64,000 nucleotides of DNA from JBGCEZ01 sp045106735 (GCA_045106735.1 JBGCEZ010000045.1:5229-69228); one strand, 5' to 3'; shown: positions 34,657 through 44,328, counted from the stretch's first letter. A program made the numbers and translations. Notes: generated from the letters alone by a model not told the origin.

Positions 34657-36564
34657 CTGCCCCGTCGCTCGCTCATCCGCCAGTTCATCGGCCCGCTGGT
34701 GGGTGCACACTTTTTGGTGCTCCTCCTGGCCCTGTGGCTCACTGGCCACGTGGTGTCGCGCGAGATTCAGTCGCACGCCCAGGGCGAAGTCGACCGGGTC
34801 ATGCCGCTGATCTTGGATGACGTGGCGATGGCGTACGCCGGCGCCGCCGCTGCCGCCCCGACCGGCCCGTCCCGAAGCGGCGCCCCGCCCAACCTCGCCC
34901 CCGTCACCCGCGACGCGACCGCCGCCGGACTCGGGGTGACGATCACCGATCTCAACGGCCGCGTCGTCGCGGCCAGTGATGCCGACGGGACCCCCGGGGC
35001 CACCATCGCCCTTACCCCCGAAATTGCTGGAGCCCTGGCCGACGGCCAACGCAGCGGCGTCCGCGTGCTGCAGGCCAGCGAAGGCCCGGTGCTGCTCGAC
35101 GCCCGGACGGCCCGCGTCGATGGGACCGGACCGGTCGCGATCGTCCGCATGTCCCTGCCCCTGCGATCGGTCGATTCGCCGCTCCGGGGCATGCGCTTCT
35201 GGCTCGTCGTCATCTGGCTGGTGCTGCTCGGCCTGGCCGTGGCCGCCCTGTGGCTCGTGTCCCGCCGGGTCGACGCCCGGATCGACCGCCTCAGCGATGC
35301 CGCGGACCGGTTCGCCCGCGCGGACTTTGGCGAGGGACTGGACGTCTTCACCGCCCGCGAACTGGGCCCGCTGGCCGAAGCGCTCAACGTCATGGCCGCG
35401 CAGCTCGAGTCGCGGCTCGACGAGTTGCAGGAGCGGACGGCCGAACAGCGCGTCATGCTCGAGTCGATGTCCGCCGGCATGATCGCCCTGGACGGCGAAC
35501 ATGGCATCCTGCGCACCAACTCGCGGGCCATCACCCTGCTTGAAATGGACACGACCTTGCCGCTCCGCGGGCGGCTGGCCGAAGAAGTCGTGCGCCGGCC
35601 GATCTTCCACCGCCTGCTCGACGACGCCCGCAAGTCCGACGAAGCGGTGGAAGCCGACGTGCCGGTGGGCGAGCGCATCGTCAAGGTCACCGTGGATCCG
35701 CTGATCGATCCCGAGCTCGGCCGCGTCGGCATGCTCGTGCTCGCCACGAACGCCACGAAATTGCGCCGGCTTGAACGCCTGCGAAGCGAGTTCGCCGCGA
35801 ACGTCAGCCACGAATTGCGCACGCCGATCACCAGCATCAAGGGATACGCCGAAACGCTGCTGCAAGCGCCGCCGGAAGACCCCGAGCGCCGCGAGCGTTT
35901 CCTGCTGATCATCCAGCGCAATGCCGAACGGCTCGAGTCGATCATCGAAGACCTGCTCGCGCTCGCCGGACTGGAGCGGCGTGGCGACGAATCGGGCGCC
36001 ATGGAGATGACCACCGCTTCGGCCGAGGACGTGGTCTCCGATGTCATCGGCCAGTTCGAACCGGAAGCCGTCGAGCGGACCATCACGCTGCGGGCCGAGA
36101 TCGAGCCCGACCTGGCGATCACCGGCGGCGTGCAGCTCGTGGCCCAGGCCCTGTCGAACCTGGTTTCCAATGCCATCCGCTACGGGCCGGAAGCATCCGT
36201 CGTCACCGTTCGCGGTTACAGCGTGGACGACGATTGGATTGCCTTCGCTGTCCGCGACGAAGGACCGGGCATCGCGAGCGAACACCATCCGCGGATCTTC
36301 GAGCGCTTCTACCGCGTCGATCAGGCGCGGAGTCGCAACCTTGGCGGCACGGGCCTCGGGCTGGCGATCGTCAAGCACGTGGCCGTGGCCCACGGCGGCC
36401 GCACCGAAGTCATCAGCGACCCGGCCACTGGCCCGGGCACGGAGTTCCGGATCATCCTCCCCCGCGACGGCCACGTGGCCGAAATGGGCGGCGGCGACCC
36501 CGGCGCGGCCCGCCGACTCCCGTTCGAGGACGCCGAGCCACGGGCGATGCCGCCGCGCGGATGA
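34657..36564 (+). CDS. phoR: Sensor histidine kinase PhoR
   Basis: About 635 residues. A membrane helix (about 12-35, GAHFLVLLLALWLTG) leads to an extracytoplasmic domain (about 40-180), a second membrane helix (VVIWLVLLGLAVAALWLV), a HAMP segment, a PAS-like domain (about 265-370), then the HisKA box SHELRTPITSIKGYAETL and the ATPase with LVSNAIRYGPEA, DEGPGIA and GTGLGLAIVKH. PhoR-type kinases with this layout sense Pst transport. CTG 34657 is preferred because AAGGAA lies eight bases upstream and it falls one base after the phoB stop; a TTG at 34594 would overlap phoB by 62 bases and has no ribosome site. Confidence 0.93.
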   Translation: MPRRSLIRQFIGPLVGAHFLVLLLALWLTGHVVSREIQSHAQGEVDRVMPLILDDVAMAYAGAAAAAPTGPSRSGAPPNLAPVTRDATAAGLGVTITDLNGRVVAASDADGTPGATIALTPEIAGALADGQRSGVRVLQASEGPVLLDARTARVDGTGPVAIVRMSLPLRSVDSPLRGMRFWLVVIWLVLLGLAVAALWLVSRRVDARIDRLSDAADRFARADFGEGLDVFTARELGPLAEALNVMAAQLESRLDELQERTAEQRVMLESMSAGMIALDGEHGILRTNSRAITLLEMDTTLPLRGRLAEEVVRRPIFHRLLDDARKSDEAVEADVPVGERIVKVTVDPLIDPELGRVGMLVLATNATKLRRLERLRSEFAANVSHELRTPITSIKGYAETLLQAPPEDPERRERFLLIIQRNAERLESIIEDLLALAGLERRGDESGAMEMTTASAEDVVSDVIGQFEPEAVERTITLRAEIEPDLAITGGVQLVAQALSNLVSNAIRYGPEASVVTVRGYSVDDDWIAFAVRDEGPGIASEHHPRIFERFYRVDQARSRNLGGTGLGLAIVKHVAVAHGGRTEVISDPATGPGTEFRIILPRDGHVAEMGGGDPGAARRLPFEDAEPRAMPPRG

Positions 36565-37003
36565 ACGTCTGTGTCGACCCGCGGCTTCCGCCGGCCAGGC
36601 GGGACGGGTCGGGTCGAAGAAGCCCGGAACACGCGACGCCCGGCGATGTTCCGGTGACCGGTGACCAGCCGATGCTTCGCCGCCACCACGACCCCCAATC
36701 TCATTTCAGGGCTCGACTTACGGCGCCGGCCACCGCCACCCGGCCGTCCGACCGTGGCCATTTCGCCCCGATCTTCAGAATGACCCCCGGCGATGAACAC
36801 AACGTGAACACGGCGGCCGCAGACTGCCCGCATGTCCGGAAGCGCACCTCCCGGACGACGTCGCCCGAGTCGCATTTCCGGGCCCCACTCCGGGCTCACA
36901 CCAGGCCCCACACCAGACCCCACTCCGGGCCCACACCACACCCCGCCCTGCGACTCGTGCCGCGACCCCGATCCGCGACCCCACCCGCGTAAGGAAACAC
37001 CCC
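36565..37003. other. Intergenic region before pstS genes
   Basis: About 440 bases. It contains the candidate Pho box at 36794-36811. Closer to pstS, between about 36890 and 36960, there are imperfect copies of a unit containing CACTCCGGG and CACACCA. AAGGA precedes the pstS start. No gene and no clear -10 after the box were found. Confidence 0.5.
36794..36811 (+). promoter_or_regulatory. Candidate Pho box upstream of pstS
   Basis: Two perfect copies of TGAACAC (36794-36800 and 36805-36811) are separated by AACG. This is the same 7-4-7 direct repeat and the same orientation as the site before phoB. It lies 193 bases before the pstS ATG. No good -10 hexamer follows, so the promoter details are uncertain, but the match to the phoB site is unlikely to be chance. 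Confidence 0.65.
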
Positions 37004-37993
37004 ATGTCCATCACCACCCGCCTCTCGGCCGCCGCTGCCGCCGTCGTCTTCACCGGCACCGTGTTCGCCGCCGGCCAGGCCGTGTCCGTCGACACGAAGC
37101 TCGAGTCCTACCGCCCCGTCGCCGGCGTTTCGGGCAACATCAAGAGCGTCGGCTCCGACACGATGAACAACCTCATGGCCCTTTGGGGCGAGGACTTCAA
37201 GCGGCTCTACCCGAGCGTCACCATCGAGGTCGAGGGCAAGGGCAGCTCCACCGCCCCGCCCTCGCTGATCAAGGGCACGTCGACCTTCGGCCCCATGAGC
37301 CGCGCGATGAAGGCCACCGAGATCGACGAGTTTGAGGCCGCCTTCGGCTACAAGCCCACCCCCGTCCGCACGTCGATCGACATGCTGGCCGTCTTCGTCC
37401 ACAAGGACAACCCGCTGGCCAAGGTCGGCCTGACCCTGGAGCAGGTCGACGGCATCTTCTCCGAGACCCGCAAGTCCGGAGCCGGCGAGATCCGTACCTG
37501 GGGCGACCTCGGCCTGACCGGCGACTGGGCCAACAAGCCGATCAGCCTTTACGGACGCAACAGTGCCTCGGGCACGTACGGCTTCTTCAAGAAGGTGGCC
37601 CTGTTCAAGGGCGACTTCAAGAGCACGGTCAAGGAGCAGCCGGGCTCGTCGGCCGTCATCCAGGGCGTGGCCAGCGACAAGTACGCCATCGGCTACAGCG
37701 GCATCGGCTACGCCACCGCCGACGTCGTGGCCATCCCGATCGCCAAGAAGGGCAAGTCGATCGACACGGTCATCGCTCCCACGCCGGCCAACGCCTCGTC
37801 CTATCCCCTGGCCCGGTTCCTCTACCTCTATGTGAACCACAAGGACGGCTACCAGCTCGATCCCCTGCGGGCCGAGTTCATCCGGTTTGTCTTCTCGCGG
37901 CAGGGCCAGCAGTCGGTCATCAAGGACGGCTACATCCCCGTCTCCGCGAAGATCGCCGCGGCCGATCTGAAGAAGCTGGGCCTCGCCGACTGA
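37004..37993 (+). CDS. pstS: Phosphate-binding protein PstS (first copy)
   Basis: 329 residues. The signal peptide ITTRLSAAAAAVVFTGTVFAAGQA has no lipobox cysteine, so this copy is probably a soluble periplasmic protein. The PstS-type core follows: GNIKSVGSDTMNNLMALWGE near residue 45, the Ser/Gly phosphate-binding loop VEGKGSSTAPPSLI, FGPMSRAMK, YGRNSASGTYGFFK and the end IKDGYIPVS. It captures phosphate for the PstCAB transporter. ATG has AAGGA upstream. The second copy downstream shares most of the mature sequence, so the pair arose by tandem duplication. Confidence 0.93.
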   Translation: MSITTRLSAAAAAVVFTGTVFAAGQAVSVDTKLESYRPVAGVSGNIKSVGSDTMNNLMALWGEDFKRLYPSVTIEVEGKGSSTAPPSLIKGTSTFGPMSRAMKATEIDEFEAAFGYKPTPVRTSIDMLAVFVHKDNPLAKVGLTLEQVDGIFSETRKSGAGEIRTWGDLGLTGDWANKPISLYGRNSASGTYGFFKKVALFKGDFKSTVKEQPGSSAVIQGVASDKYAIGYSGIGYATADVVAIPIAKKGKSIDTVIAPTPANASSYPLARFLYLYVNHKDGYQLDPLRAEFIRFVFSRQGQQSVIKDGYIPVSAKIAAADLKKLGLAD

Positions 37994-38158
37994 TCCCGGC
38001 GGCCGATGCCCCGGCACGGCCAAAGTGATACAAGTAGCCCCCCCGCGGGTGGTCGCGGCCACGCGATCACTCGCTTTTTCACAGGCCGGCCGGCGGACCG
38101 GCAGTCGGACGCCCGAGCGTCCTTGCCTCGTCCGCCCGCCCACGGGAGCTCCGCCAGC

Positions 38159-39346
38159 ATGTTCGACGTGACCCGACAACCGCTCATGACCCGCCCGACC
38201 TTCCGCCGGACGCGCACGATCTTGGCCGCGGCCACGCTGTGCACCGTCGCGACCGGCCTCGCCGGCTGCGGCTCTGGCTCGGAACCGACCCCGCCGCGCA
38301 CGACGTCGACCGCCCCCGCCCCGACGACACCGGCGACCGATCCGAATCAGCCGGCCAGCGGCGCTCCGAGCAGTTCGTCGGCCACGCCTTCTGGCGGCTC
38401 GTCCGCTGCGTCGCCGACGAACGGCGCGGCCATTCGCGTCGACCCCACGCTGCCCCGCTACGACAGCTCGTCCAGCGTCACCGGCAACATCAAGAGCGTC
38501 GGCTCGGACACCATGAACAACCTGATGGCCCTCTGGGGCGAGGACTTCCAGAGCCTCCACCCCAGCGTCACCATCGAAGTAGAAGGCAAGGGCAGTTCGA
38601 CCGCCCCGCCGGCCCTGATCGCTGGCACTTCGACCTTCGGTCCCATGAGCCGGGCGATGAAGTCATCCGAGATCGACGAGTTTGAGGCCGCCTTCGGCTA
38701 CAAGCCGCTGCCGATCCGCACGGCGATCGACATGCTGGCCGTGTTCGTCCACAAGGACAATCCGATCGCCGCCACCGGCCTGACGCTGGAGCAGGTCGAC
38801 GGCATCTTTTCCGAGACCCGCCGGTCCGGAGCCGACGAGATTCGCACCTGGGGCGACCTCGGCCTGACCGGCGAGTGGGCGGACAAGCCGATCAGCCTCT
38901 ACGGACGCAACAGCGCGTCCGGGACCTACGGCTACTTCAAGAGCGTCGGCCTCTTCAAGGGCGACTTCAAGCCCACGGTCAAGGAACAGCCGGGCTCGTC
39001 GGCCGTCATCCAGGGCGTGGCGAGCGACCGGTACGCCATCGGCTACAGCGGCATCGGCTACGCCACCGCCGACGTGATCGCGCTCCGAATCGCCGACAAG
39101 AACAGCCCGATCTCCGCCGCCGTCGCCCCACGCCCGGAAGACGCGGCCGACTACCCGCTGGCCCGCTTCCTGTACCTGTACGTCAACTACCGCCCCGGCA
39201 GTGACCTGCCCCCGCTCCAGGGCGAGTTTGTGCAGTTTGTGCTTTCCGCCGACGGCCAGCAGGCCGTGATCAAGGATGGCTACATTCCCGTGGCCGGGGC
39301 CATCGCCCGGGCCGACCGCGAAAAGCTCAACCTGCCGGCCGACTGA
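38159..39346 (+). CDS. pstS: Phosphate-binding protein PstS (second copy, lipoprotein)
   Basis: 395 residues. The signal sequence ends in a lipobox, TVATGLAGCG, so this copy is likely anchored to a membrane. A Thr/Pro/Ser/Ala-rich linker (about 40-95) leads to a binding domain nearly identical in layout to the first copy: NIKSVGSDTMNNLMALWGE, VEGKGSSTAPPALI, YGRNSASGTYGYFK. ATG 38159 was chosen for GGGAG nine bases upstream; ATG 38186 is an alternative that still keeps the lipobox. It precedes pstC by 135 bases. The anchored and soluble copies could give different capture modes. The linker suggests it reaches through the envelope. Confidence 0.92.
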   Translation: MFDVTRQPLMTRPTFRRTRTILAAATLCTVATGLAGCGSGSEPTPPRTTSTAPAPTTPATDPNQPASGAPSSSSATPSGGSSAASPTNGAAIRVDPTLPRYDSSSSVTGNIKSVGSDTMNNLMALWGEDFQSLHPSVTIEVEGKGSSTAPPALIAGTSTFGPMSRAMKSSEIDEFEAAFGYKPLPIRTAIDMLAVFVHKDNPIAATGLTLEQVDGIFSETRRSGADEIRTWGDLGLTGEWADKPISLYGRNSASGTYGYFKSVGLFKGDFKPTVKEQPGSSAVIQGVASDRYAIGYSGIGYATADVIALRIADKNSPISAAVAPRPEDAADYPLARFLYLYVNYRPGSDLPPLQGEFVQFVLSADGQQAVIKDGYIPVAGAIARADREKLNLPAD

Positions 39347-39481
39347 TTCGAACGCCCGCCCGCGTCGCCGCCAGGCGTCGCGCCCAGCCAGCCACCTGGC
39401 CCCCCGCCCCCCGGCCACCCGGCCACCTGCCGCTCCCCCCGCGTGGCCACCCGGCCATCGCCCGCTCCCGGAGTCCGTTCC

Positions 39482-42154
39482 ATGTCCGACCGCCGCGTGT
39501 TCACCGGACGGCAGCGCCGTCTGACCACCAAGGGCTCGGTCCGATTCGCCGATCGGGCGGCCCAGGCGATCATCACGATCGGCGGCATCGGCACGATCAT
39601 CGCCGTGGCCACCGTGTGTCTGTTCCTGGCCGCCGTGGTCCTGCCCCTGTTCAAGGGGGCCGAACAGTCGCTCGACGCCGACATGCAACACGATCGCGTG
39701 GCCGCCGCCGCGGGCGACGCCGCGACCCCCGGGACGACCCCCGGCCCGCCGGTGGCGGTTGGCGTGGACGAGTACCGCACCATCGGCTGGACGATGGACG
39801 CCGATGGCACGCTGACGAGTTTTCGGTTCGACACCGGCGAGACGCTGGCCCGCACCGCGGTGTTTGCCGGCGGCCCCCGGCCCACCGCCTGGAGTTTCGC
39901 CCCCGGCCGCCCGCTCGTGGTCACCGGATTCGAGGACGGCACCGTCCGCGCGTCTCGCATTCGCTTCCGCACCCGCTTCTTGCGGGACGCCGAAATCACC
40001 GCCGACGTCCTGACCAGCACCCCCGGGTCGCCGGTGCCCTTCGGCGACGGCATGGTCGAACGCACGATCGAGAGTCAGTTCCGCCTCCAGACGATGGTGG
40101 TGGACATGGTCGGCGAGCCCGAGCCGGTGGCCGGCGGCCCGATCCTCGCCGTCAGCCACGCGGGCGACGCGGAGGACCTCAGCGTGGTTGCCCTGGGCGG
40201 CCCGGCCGACGCCGTCGCCCTGGTGCGCCTCAACGCGGCCGAAGAAGAAGACATGTTCTCCGGCGAGATGGCCATGGAGTGGAGCGGCCGGCGCGAGCTT
40301 GGCTACGGCCCCATCGACGGCGAACATCCGCGCTGGGTCGCCGTCGCCGCGTCCGGCCGCGACGCGTACGCCATCTGGCCCGGCGGCACGATCGATCGCT
40401 GGAACCGCAGCCGCGACGAACGCACCGAGCGGACGACTGCGGGGAAGCCGATCACCGCGGCCCGCATGCTGCTGGGCGACGTCACCCTGGTGCTCGGCCA
40501 CGAAGATGGTTCGCTGTCGGGCTCCTTCCCCGTCCCCGTCGACGAGGATCTGATCGACGAATCGACCGGGGCCGACGGCTTCCGGCTGGAGCCGGCCCAC
40601 CAGCTCAGTGGCGCGACGGACGCCCCGGTGCGATCGATTGCCCTGGCCTCGCGCGGCCGCATGTTCGTGGCCGGCCACGACGACGGCACGATCAGTTCCT
40701 ACTACATGGTCAGTGGCGAACGGCTCGGATCGACGAAGCTCGACGACGCGGCATCCATCGCCGCGGTGGCCATCAGCCCCAAGGAAGACGCCCTGGTCGC
40801 GGCCACCGAAGGACGCGTGGCCCGGTTCGAGTTTGAACCCCGCTACCCGGAAGCCAGCATCCGCACGCTGTTCATGCCGATCTGGTACGAGGGCTACGGC
40901 GGCCCCGAACTCATCTGGCAATCCTCGGCCGCCAACGACGACGCCGAACCCAAGCTCTCGTTGATCCCGCTCATCTTCGGCACGCTGAAGGCGACCTTCT
41001 ACTCGATGATCTTCGGGGCTCCGGTCGCGCTGCTCGCGGCGATCTACACGAGTGAGTTTCTCAATCCCAAGATCAAGTCGATCGTCAAGCCGACGATCGA
41101 ACTCATGGCCTCGCTGCCCAGCGTGGTGCTCGGCTTTCTCGCCGCCCTGGTCTTTGCCCCGTACATCGAACGGGTGATTCCGGCCACGCTCGCGGTCTTC
41201 TTCACCGTGCCGTTCGTCCTGCTGCTGGGGGCGTTCCTCTGGCAGTTGCTTCCTTCGCGCACCGCCATTCGCTGGGCGCAGCACCGCATCGTCCTGATCA
41301 CGCTCACCCTGCCAATCGGCGTTTGGCTCGCCCTGGCCCTCGGCCCGTGGCTCGAAGCCCTGCTCTTTGATGGCAGCCTGCGGCTCTGGCTGGACGGACT
41401 TCGCAACCGCGGCGAAGGCGGCACCAATCCGGTCGGCGGCTGGGTGATGTTCCTGATGCCGGTGTCGGCCCTGGTGGTCGGCTTCGTCATGATCCGCTTT
41501 GTCGGCCCGATCATCCGGCGACGCGTGGACGGCGACCGCCGCACGATGGCCACGATCGACCTCGTGAAGTTCGCCGTCGGCACGGTGCTCACGATCGGGC
41601 TGTCGATCCTGGCCGGCGTGTTGCTGGGCGGAGCCGGCTTCGATGTCCGGGCCCCGCTGCCGGGCATGGGCTCCTTCGTCGACACGTTCGATCAACGCAA
41701 TGCCCTGGTGGTCGGCTTCGTGATGGGCTTTGCGATCATCCCGATCATCTACACGATCGCCGACGACGCCCTGTCCACCGTGCCCGATCACCTGCGGGGC
41801 GCTTCGCTCGGGGCGGGAGCCACACCGTGGCAGACGACGGTTCGCATCGTGGTGCCCACGGCCATGAGCGGCCTGTTCAGCGCCTTGATGATCGGCCTCG
41901 GCCGAGCCGTCGGCGAAACGATGATCGTGCTCATGGCCCTCGGTAATACGCCGGTCATGAACGCCAACGTCTTTGAGGGGGCCCGCACACTGTCGGCCAA
42001 CCTCGCGGTCGAATTGCCGGAGGCGCCGATCGGCAGCACGCATTACCGCGTGCTCTTCCTCGCCGCCCTGCTGCTGTTCCTCATGACCTTTGTGCTCAAC
42101 ACGATCGCGGAGTCTGTCCGGCTCCGCTTCCGCAAGCGGGCGTACCAGCTATGA
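39482..42154 (+). CDS. pstC: Phosphate ABC permease PstC with large extracytoplasmic insertion
   Basis: 890 residues, against about 320 in Escherichia coli. The first membrane helix (about 28-55) is followed by an insertion of roughly 430 residues (about 60-490) with beta-rich repeats (DEYRTIGWTMDADGTLTSF, GRPLVVTGFEDGTVRASRI, RMFVAGHDDGTISSYYM) that suggest a WD40-like propeller. The permease core (about 490-885) then follows, with GTLKATFYSMIFG, ELMASLPSVVLGFLAAL, the EAA-type loop LRGASLGAGATPWQT and GLGRAVGETMIVLMALG. Larger PstC forms occur in some proteobacteria too. The stop overlaps pstA by four bases (ATGA). Confidence 0.92.
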   Translation: MSDRRVFTGRQRRLTTKGSVRFADRAAQAIITIGGIGTIIAVATVCLFLAAVVLPLFKGAEQSLDADMQHDRVAAAAGDAATPGTTPGPPVAVGVDEYRTIGWTMDADGTLTSFRFDTGETLARTAVFAGGPRPTAWSFAPGRPLVVTGFEDGTVRASRIRFRTRFLRDAEITADVLTSTPGSPVPFGDGMVERTIESQFRLQTMVVDMVGEPEPVAGGPILAVSHAGDAEDLSVVALGGPADAVALVRLNAAEEEDMFSGEMAMEWSGRRELGYGPIDGEHPRWVAVAASGRDAYAIWPGGTIDRWNRSRDERTERTTAGKPITAARMLLGDVTLVLGHEDGSLSGSFPVPVDEDLIDESTGADGFRLEPAHQLSGATDAPVRSIALASRGRMFVAGHDDGTISSYYMVSGERLGSTKLDDAASIAAVAISPKEDALVAATEGRVARFEFEPRYPEASIRTLFMPIWYEGYGGPELIWQSSAANDDAEPKLSLIPLIFGTLKATFYSMIFGAPVALLAAIYTSEFLNPKIKSIVKPTIELMASLPSVVLGFLAALVFAPYIERVIPATLAVFFTVPFVLLLGAFLWQLLPSRTAIRWAQHRIVLITLTLPIGVWLALALGPWLEALLFDGSLRLWLDGLRNRGEGGTNPVGGWVMFLMPVSALVVGFVMIRFVGPIIRRRVDGDRRTMATIDLVKFAVGTVLTIGLSILAGVLLGGAGFDVRAPLPGMGSFVDTFDQRNALVVGFVMGFAIIPIIYTIADDALSTVPDHLRGASLGAGATPWQTTVRIVVPTAMSGLFSALMIGLGRAVGETMIVLMALGNTPVMNANVFEGARTLSANLAVELPEAPIGSTHYRVLFLAALLLFLMTFVLNTIAESVRLRFRKRAYQL

Positions 42155-44328
42155 CCTCGATGCCTGCCGGTTCCCCGGCTGTTCCGCCCTCGGATCCAGA
42201 CACTGATCCGCAGACTGATCCGGCGAGCGATCCGGCGACGAAGCGCCGCGCCCGGGTGATCCGTACCAACCTCGGGGCCTACGGCGAACCCATGCTGTGG
42301 CTCACCGGTGGCGCCCTCGGCCTGTCGGTCATCATGATCGTGGGCTTGCTCGCGCTCGTGATTCGCATGGGACTCGGGACATTCTGGCCGCAGCCGATCG
42401 TTCAAGTCGTGTTCCCCGACGGCCGAACGTTGATGGGCGAAGTGAGCCGCACGGATTCGTTCGCTCCGACCGACTCGTCGGTGGAGGCGTACGCGGGCAC
42501 GGTGCGGCAGCGCGTGGACGCCGAACTCGCCGCGGGCGAGGGCGAACTCACCCGCACGCTGCTGCGAACGGGCAACTACCGGCAAACCAACACGCACTTC
42601 GACTGGCTGGTCGACGCGGAAGTCGCCGAGCGCACGCGCCCGGAGTGGGCGATGGTGGTCGAGCGTTTGGAGTGGGGCCGCTTCTACGGCATTCCGACGG
42701 CGTTTCTGCTGGACGGAGAGGCCGTGGCCGATGGATCCGAAGCCGCATGGCAACGATTCAAGGCCGAGCACGGCGCGGTTCGCGACCGATGGCACGAACG
42801 CAATGCCCTGCAGAAGCATGACCTCGGCGATCTGGCCCGCCAGCGAGAACGTGCCCGACTGGCCGTGCGCGAAGTCGAGATCGCCTTCGACATCCCGAGT
42901 CAGTGGGCCACCGCGGCCCGCGACGTCCACCGCGCCCGCATGGCCGCCGCCGACCCGGACGCTCCCGAGTCCGCGGCCCAGCGTTTGGTCGAGGCGGAGA
43001 ACCGGCTCAGCCGGCTCGAAGGCTTTGACGTCACGGTGGACGACGACGCCCGCGCCGCATACGACGACGCGCTGACCGAGTTTCAGGCCGTGGTGCAGCG
43101 GACGGAACAGGCGAACGTCGCGATCATCGCCCGCATTCGCGAACTCGACAGCGAGAACGCCCGCTTTGAGCTGGTCTTCGACACGGCGGCCGGCCAGCCG
43201 GTGACCGTGCCCCTCGACCAGATGGTGCGGGCCTACCCGCCGAACCAACTCTCGCTCGGGCAGCGCTTCGGCGTCTACTTCAGCCGGTGGGGCGAGTTCC
43301 TCACCGCCGATCCGCGGTCGGCCAACAGTGAAGGCGGCGTCTTCCCGGCAATCATCGGCACCGTCCTGATGACGCTGATCATGGCCCTCCTCGTGGTGCC
43401 GTTCGGCGTGACCGCCGCGCTGTACCTCCGCGAGTACGCCCGCAGCGGACCGGTGGTCAGCATCGTCCGCATCGCGATCAACAACCTCGCCGGCGTGCCG
43501 TCGATTGTCTTTGGCGTGTTTGGCCTGGGCTTCTTCTGCTACGGCGTCGGAGCGTTCATCGACGGCGGCCCGAGCCCGGCGACGGTCCTGCCCAAGCCGC
43601 AGTGGTTCGGCCTGCTCGCCGTGGCCGCGGTGGTCGGCATGGGCGCGTTCCTGGCCACGCTGGCCAGCGTCACCAAGCCGGGCCAACCGGTCGTCGGCCG
43701 CAAGCGGATCTTCCGCAACGTGGCCGGCTTCTTGTGGCTGGCCGCGAGCCTGGGCGGCATCGGCCTGATCGCGGTGACGCCGTTCTTCGACGGCTTCTTC
43801 CAGGCCCAGCTTCCCAACCCGACCTTCGGCAAGGGCACGTTGGTCTGGGCCTCGTTCACGCTGGCCTTGCTGACGTTGCCGGTGGTCATCGTGGCGACGG
43901 AAGAAGCCCTTTCCGCCGTGCCGAACTCGATGCGCGAAGGCTCGTACGCCTGCGGCGCGAGCAAGTGGCAAACGATCCGCCGCATCGTGCTGCCCCGGGC
44001 CATGCCCGGCATCATGACCGGCATGATCCTGGCCATGGCCCGCGGAGCCGGTGAAGTCGCCCCCCTGATGCTCGTGGGCGCGGTCAAGCTCGCCCCGGAG
44101 CTTCCTGTTTCGGCGAGCCCGTCCGAGTACTTCGGCGTCAACCGAAGCTTCATGCACCTCGGGTACCACATCTACGACCTCGGCTTCAAGAGCCAGAACA
44201 GCGAGGCGGCCAAGCCGCTGGTGTTCACCACCACCCTGCTGCTGGTCTTCCTGGTGGCCACCCTGAACCTCTCGGCCGTCTGGCTGCGGTCACGGCTCCG
44301 ACGCCGATTCGTCGGCATGAAGTTCTGA
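42151..44328 (+). CDS. pstA: Phosphate ABC permease PstA with coiled-coil extracytoplasmic insertion
   Basis: 725 residues, against about 290 in E. coli. An acidic repeat tail (PDTDPQTDPASDP) precedes the first helix (about 48-73, LWLTGGALGLSVIMIVGLLA). An insertion of about 310 residues (75-385) follows, Arg/Glu-rich and predicted helical (for example KHDLGDLARQRERARLAVRE and AQRLVEAENRLSRLE), likely a coiled coil outside the membrane. The permease core begins near 396 (GTVLMTLIMALLVVPFG) and has NNLAGVPSIVFGVFGLGFF, the EAA loop MREGSYACGASKWQT and ILAMARGAGEVAPLMLVGA. Partner of the enlarged PstC. Confidence 0.92.
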   Translation: MTSMPAGSPAVPPSDPDTDPQTDPASDPATKRRARVIRTNLGAYGEPMLWLTGGALGLSVIMIVGLLALVIRMGLGTFWPQPIVQVVFPDGRTLMGEVSRTDSFAPTDSSVEAYAGTVRQRVDAELAAGEGELTRTLLRTGNYRQTNTHFDWLVDAEVAERTRPEWAMVVERLEWGRFYGIPTAFLLDGEAVADGSEAAWQRFKAEHGAVRDRWHERNALQKHDLGDLARQRERARLAVREVEIAFDIPSQWATAARDVHRARMAAADPDAPESAAQRLVEAENRLSRLEGFDVTVDDDARAAYDDALTEFQAVVQRTEQANVAIIARIRELDSENARFELVFDTAAGQPVTVPLDQMVRAYPPNQLSLGQRFGVYFSRWGEFLTADPRSANSEGGVFPAIIGTVLMTLIMALLVVPFGVTAALYLREYARSGPVVSIVRIAINNLAGVPSIVFGVFGLGFFCYGVGAFIDGGPSPATVLPKPQWFGLLAVAAVVGMGAFLATLASVTKPGQPVVGRKRIFRNVAGFLWLAASLGGIGLIAVTPFFDGFFQAQLPNPTFGKGTLVWASFTLALLTLPVVIVATEEALSAVPNSMREGSYACGASKWQTIRRIVLPRAMPGIMTGMILAMARGAGEVAPLMLVGAVKLAPELPVSASPSEYFGVNRSFMHLGYHIYDLGFKSQNSEAAKPLVFTTTLLLVFLVATLNLSAVWLRSRLRRRFVGMKF

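Noticed and set aside
38663..42043. A very long open frame antisense to the second pstS and pstC
   Set aside because: It mirrors the GC-rich codon pattern of the pst genes; its translation has no domain motif and is full of His/Arg/Gly runs.
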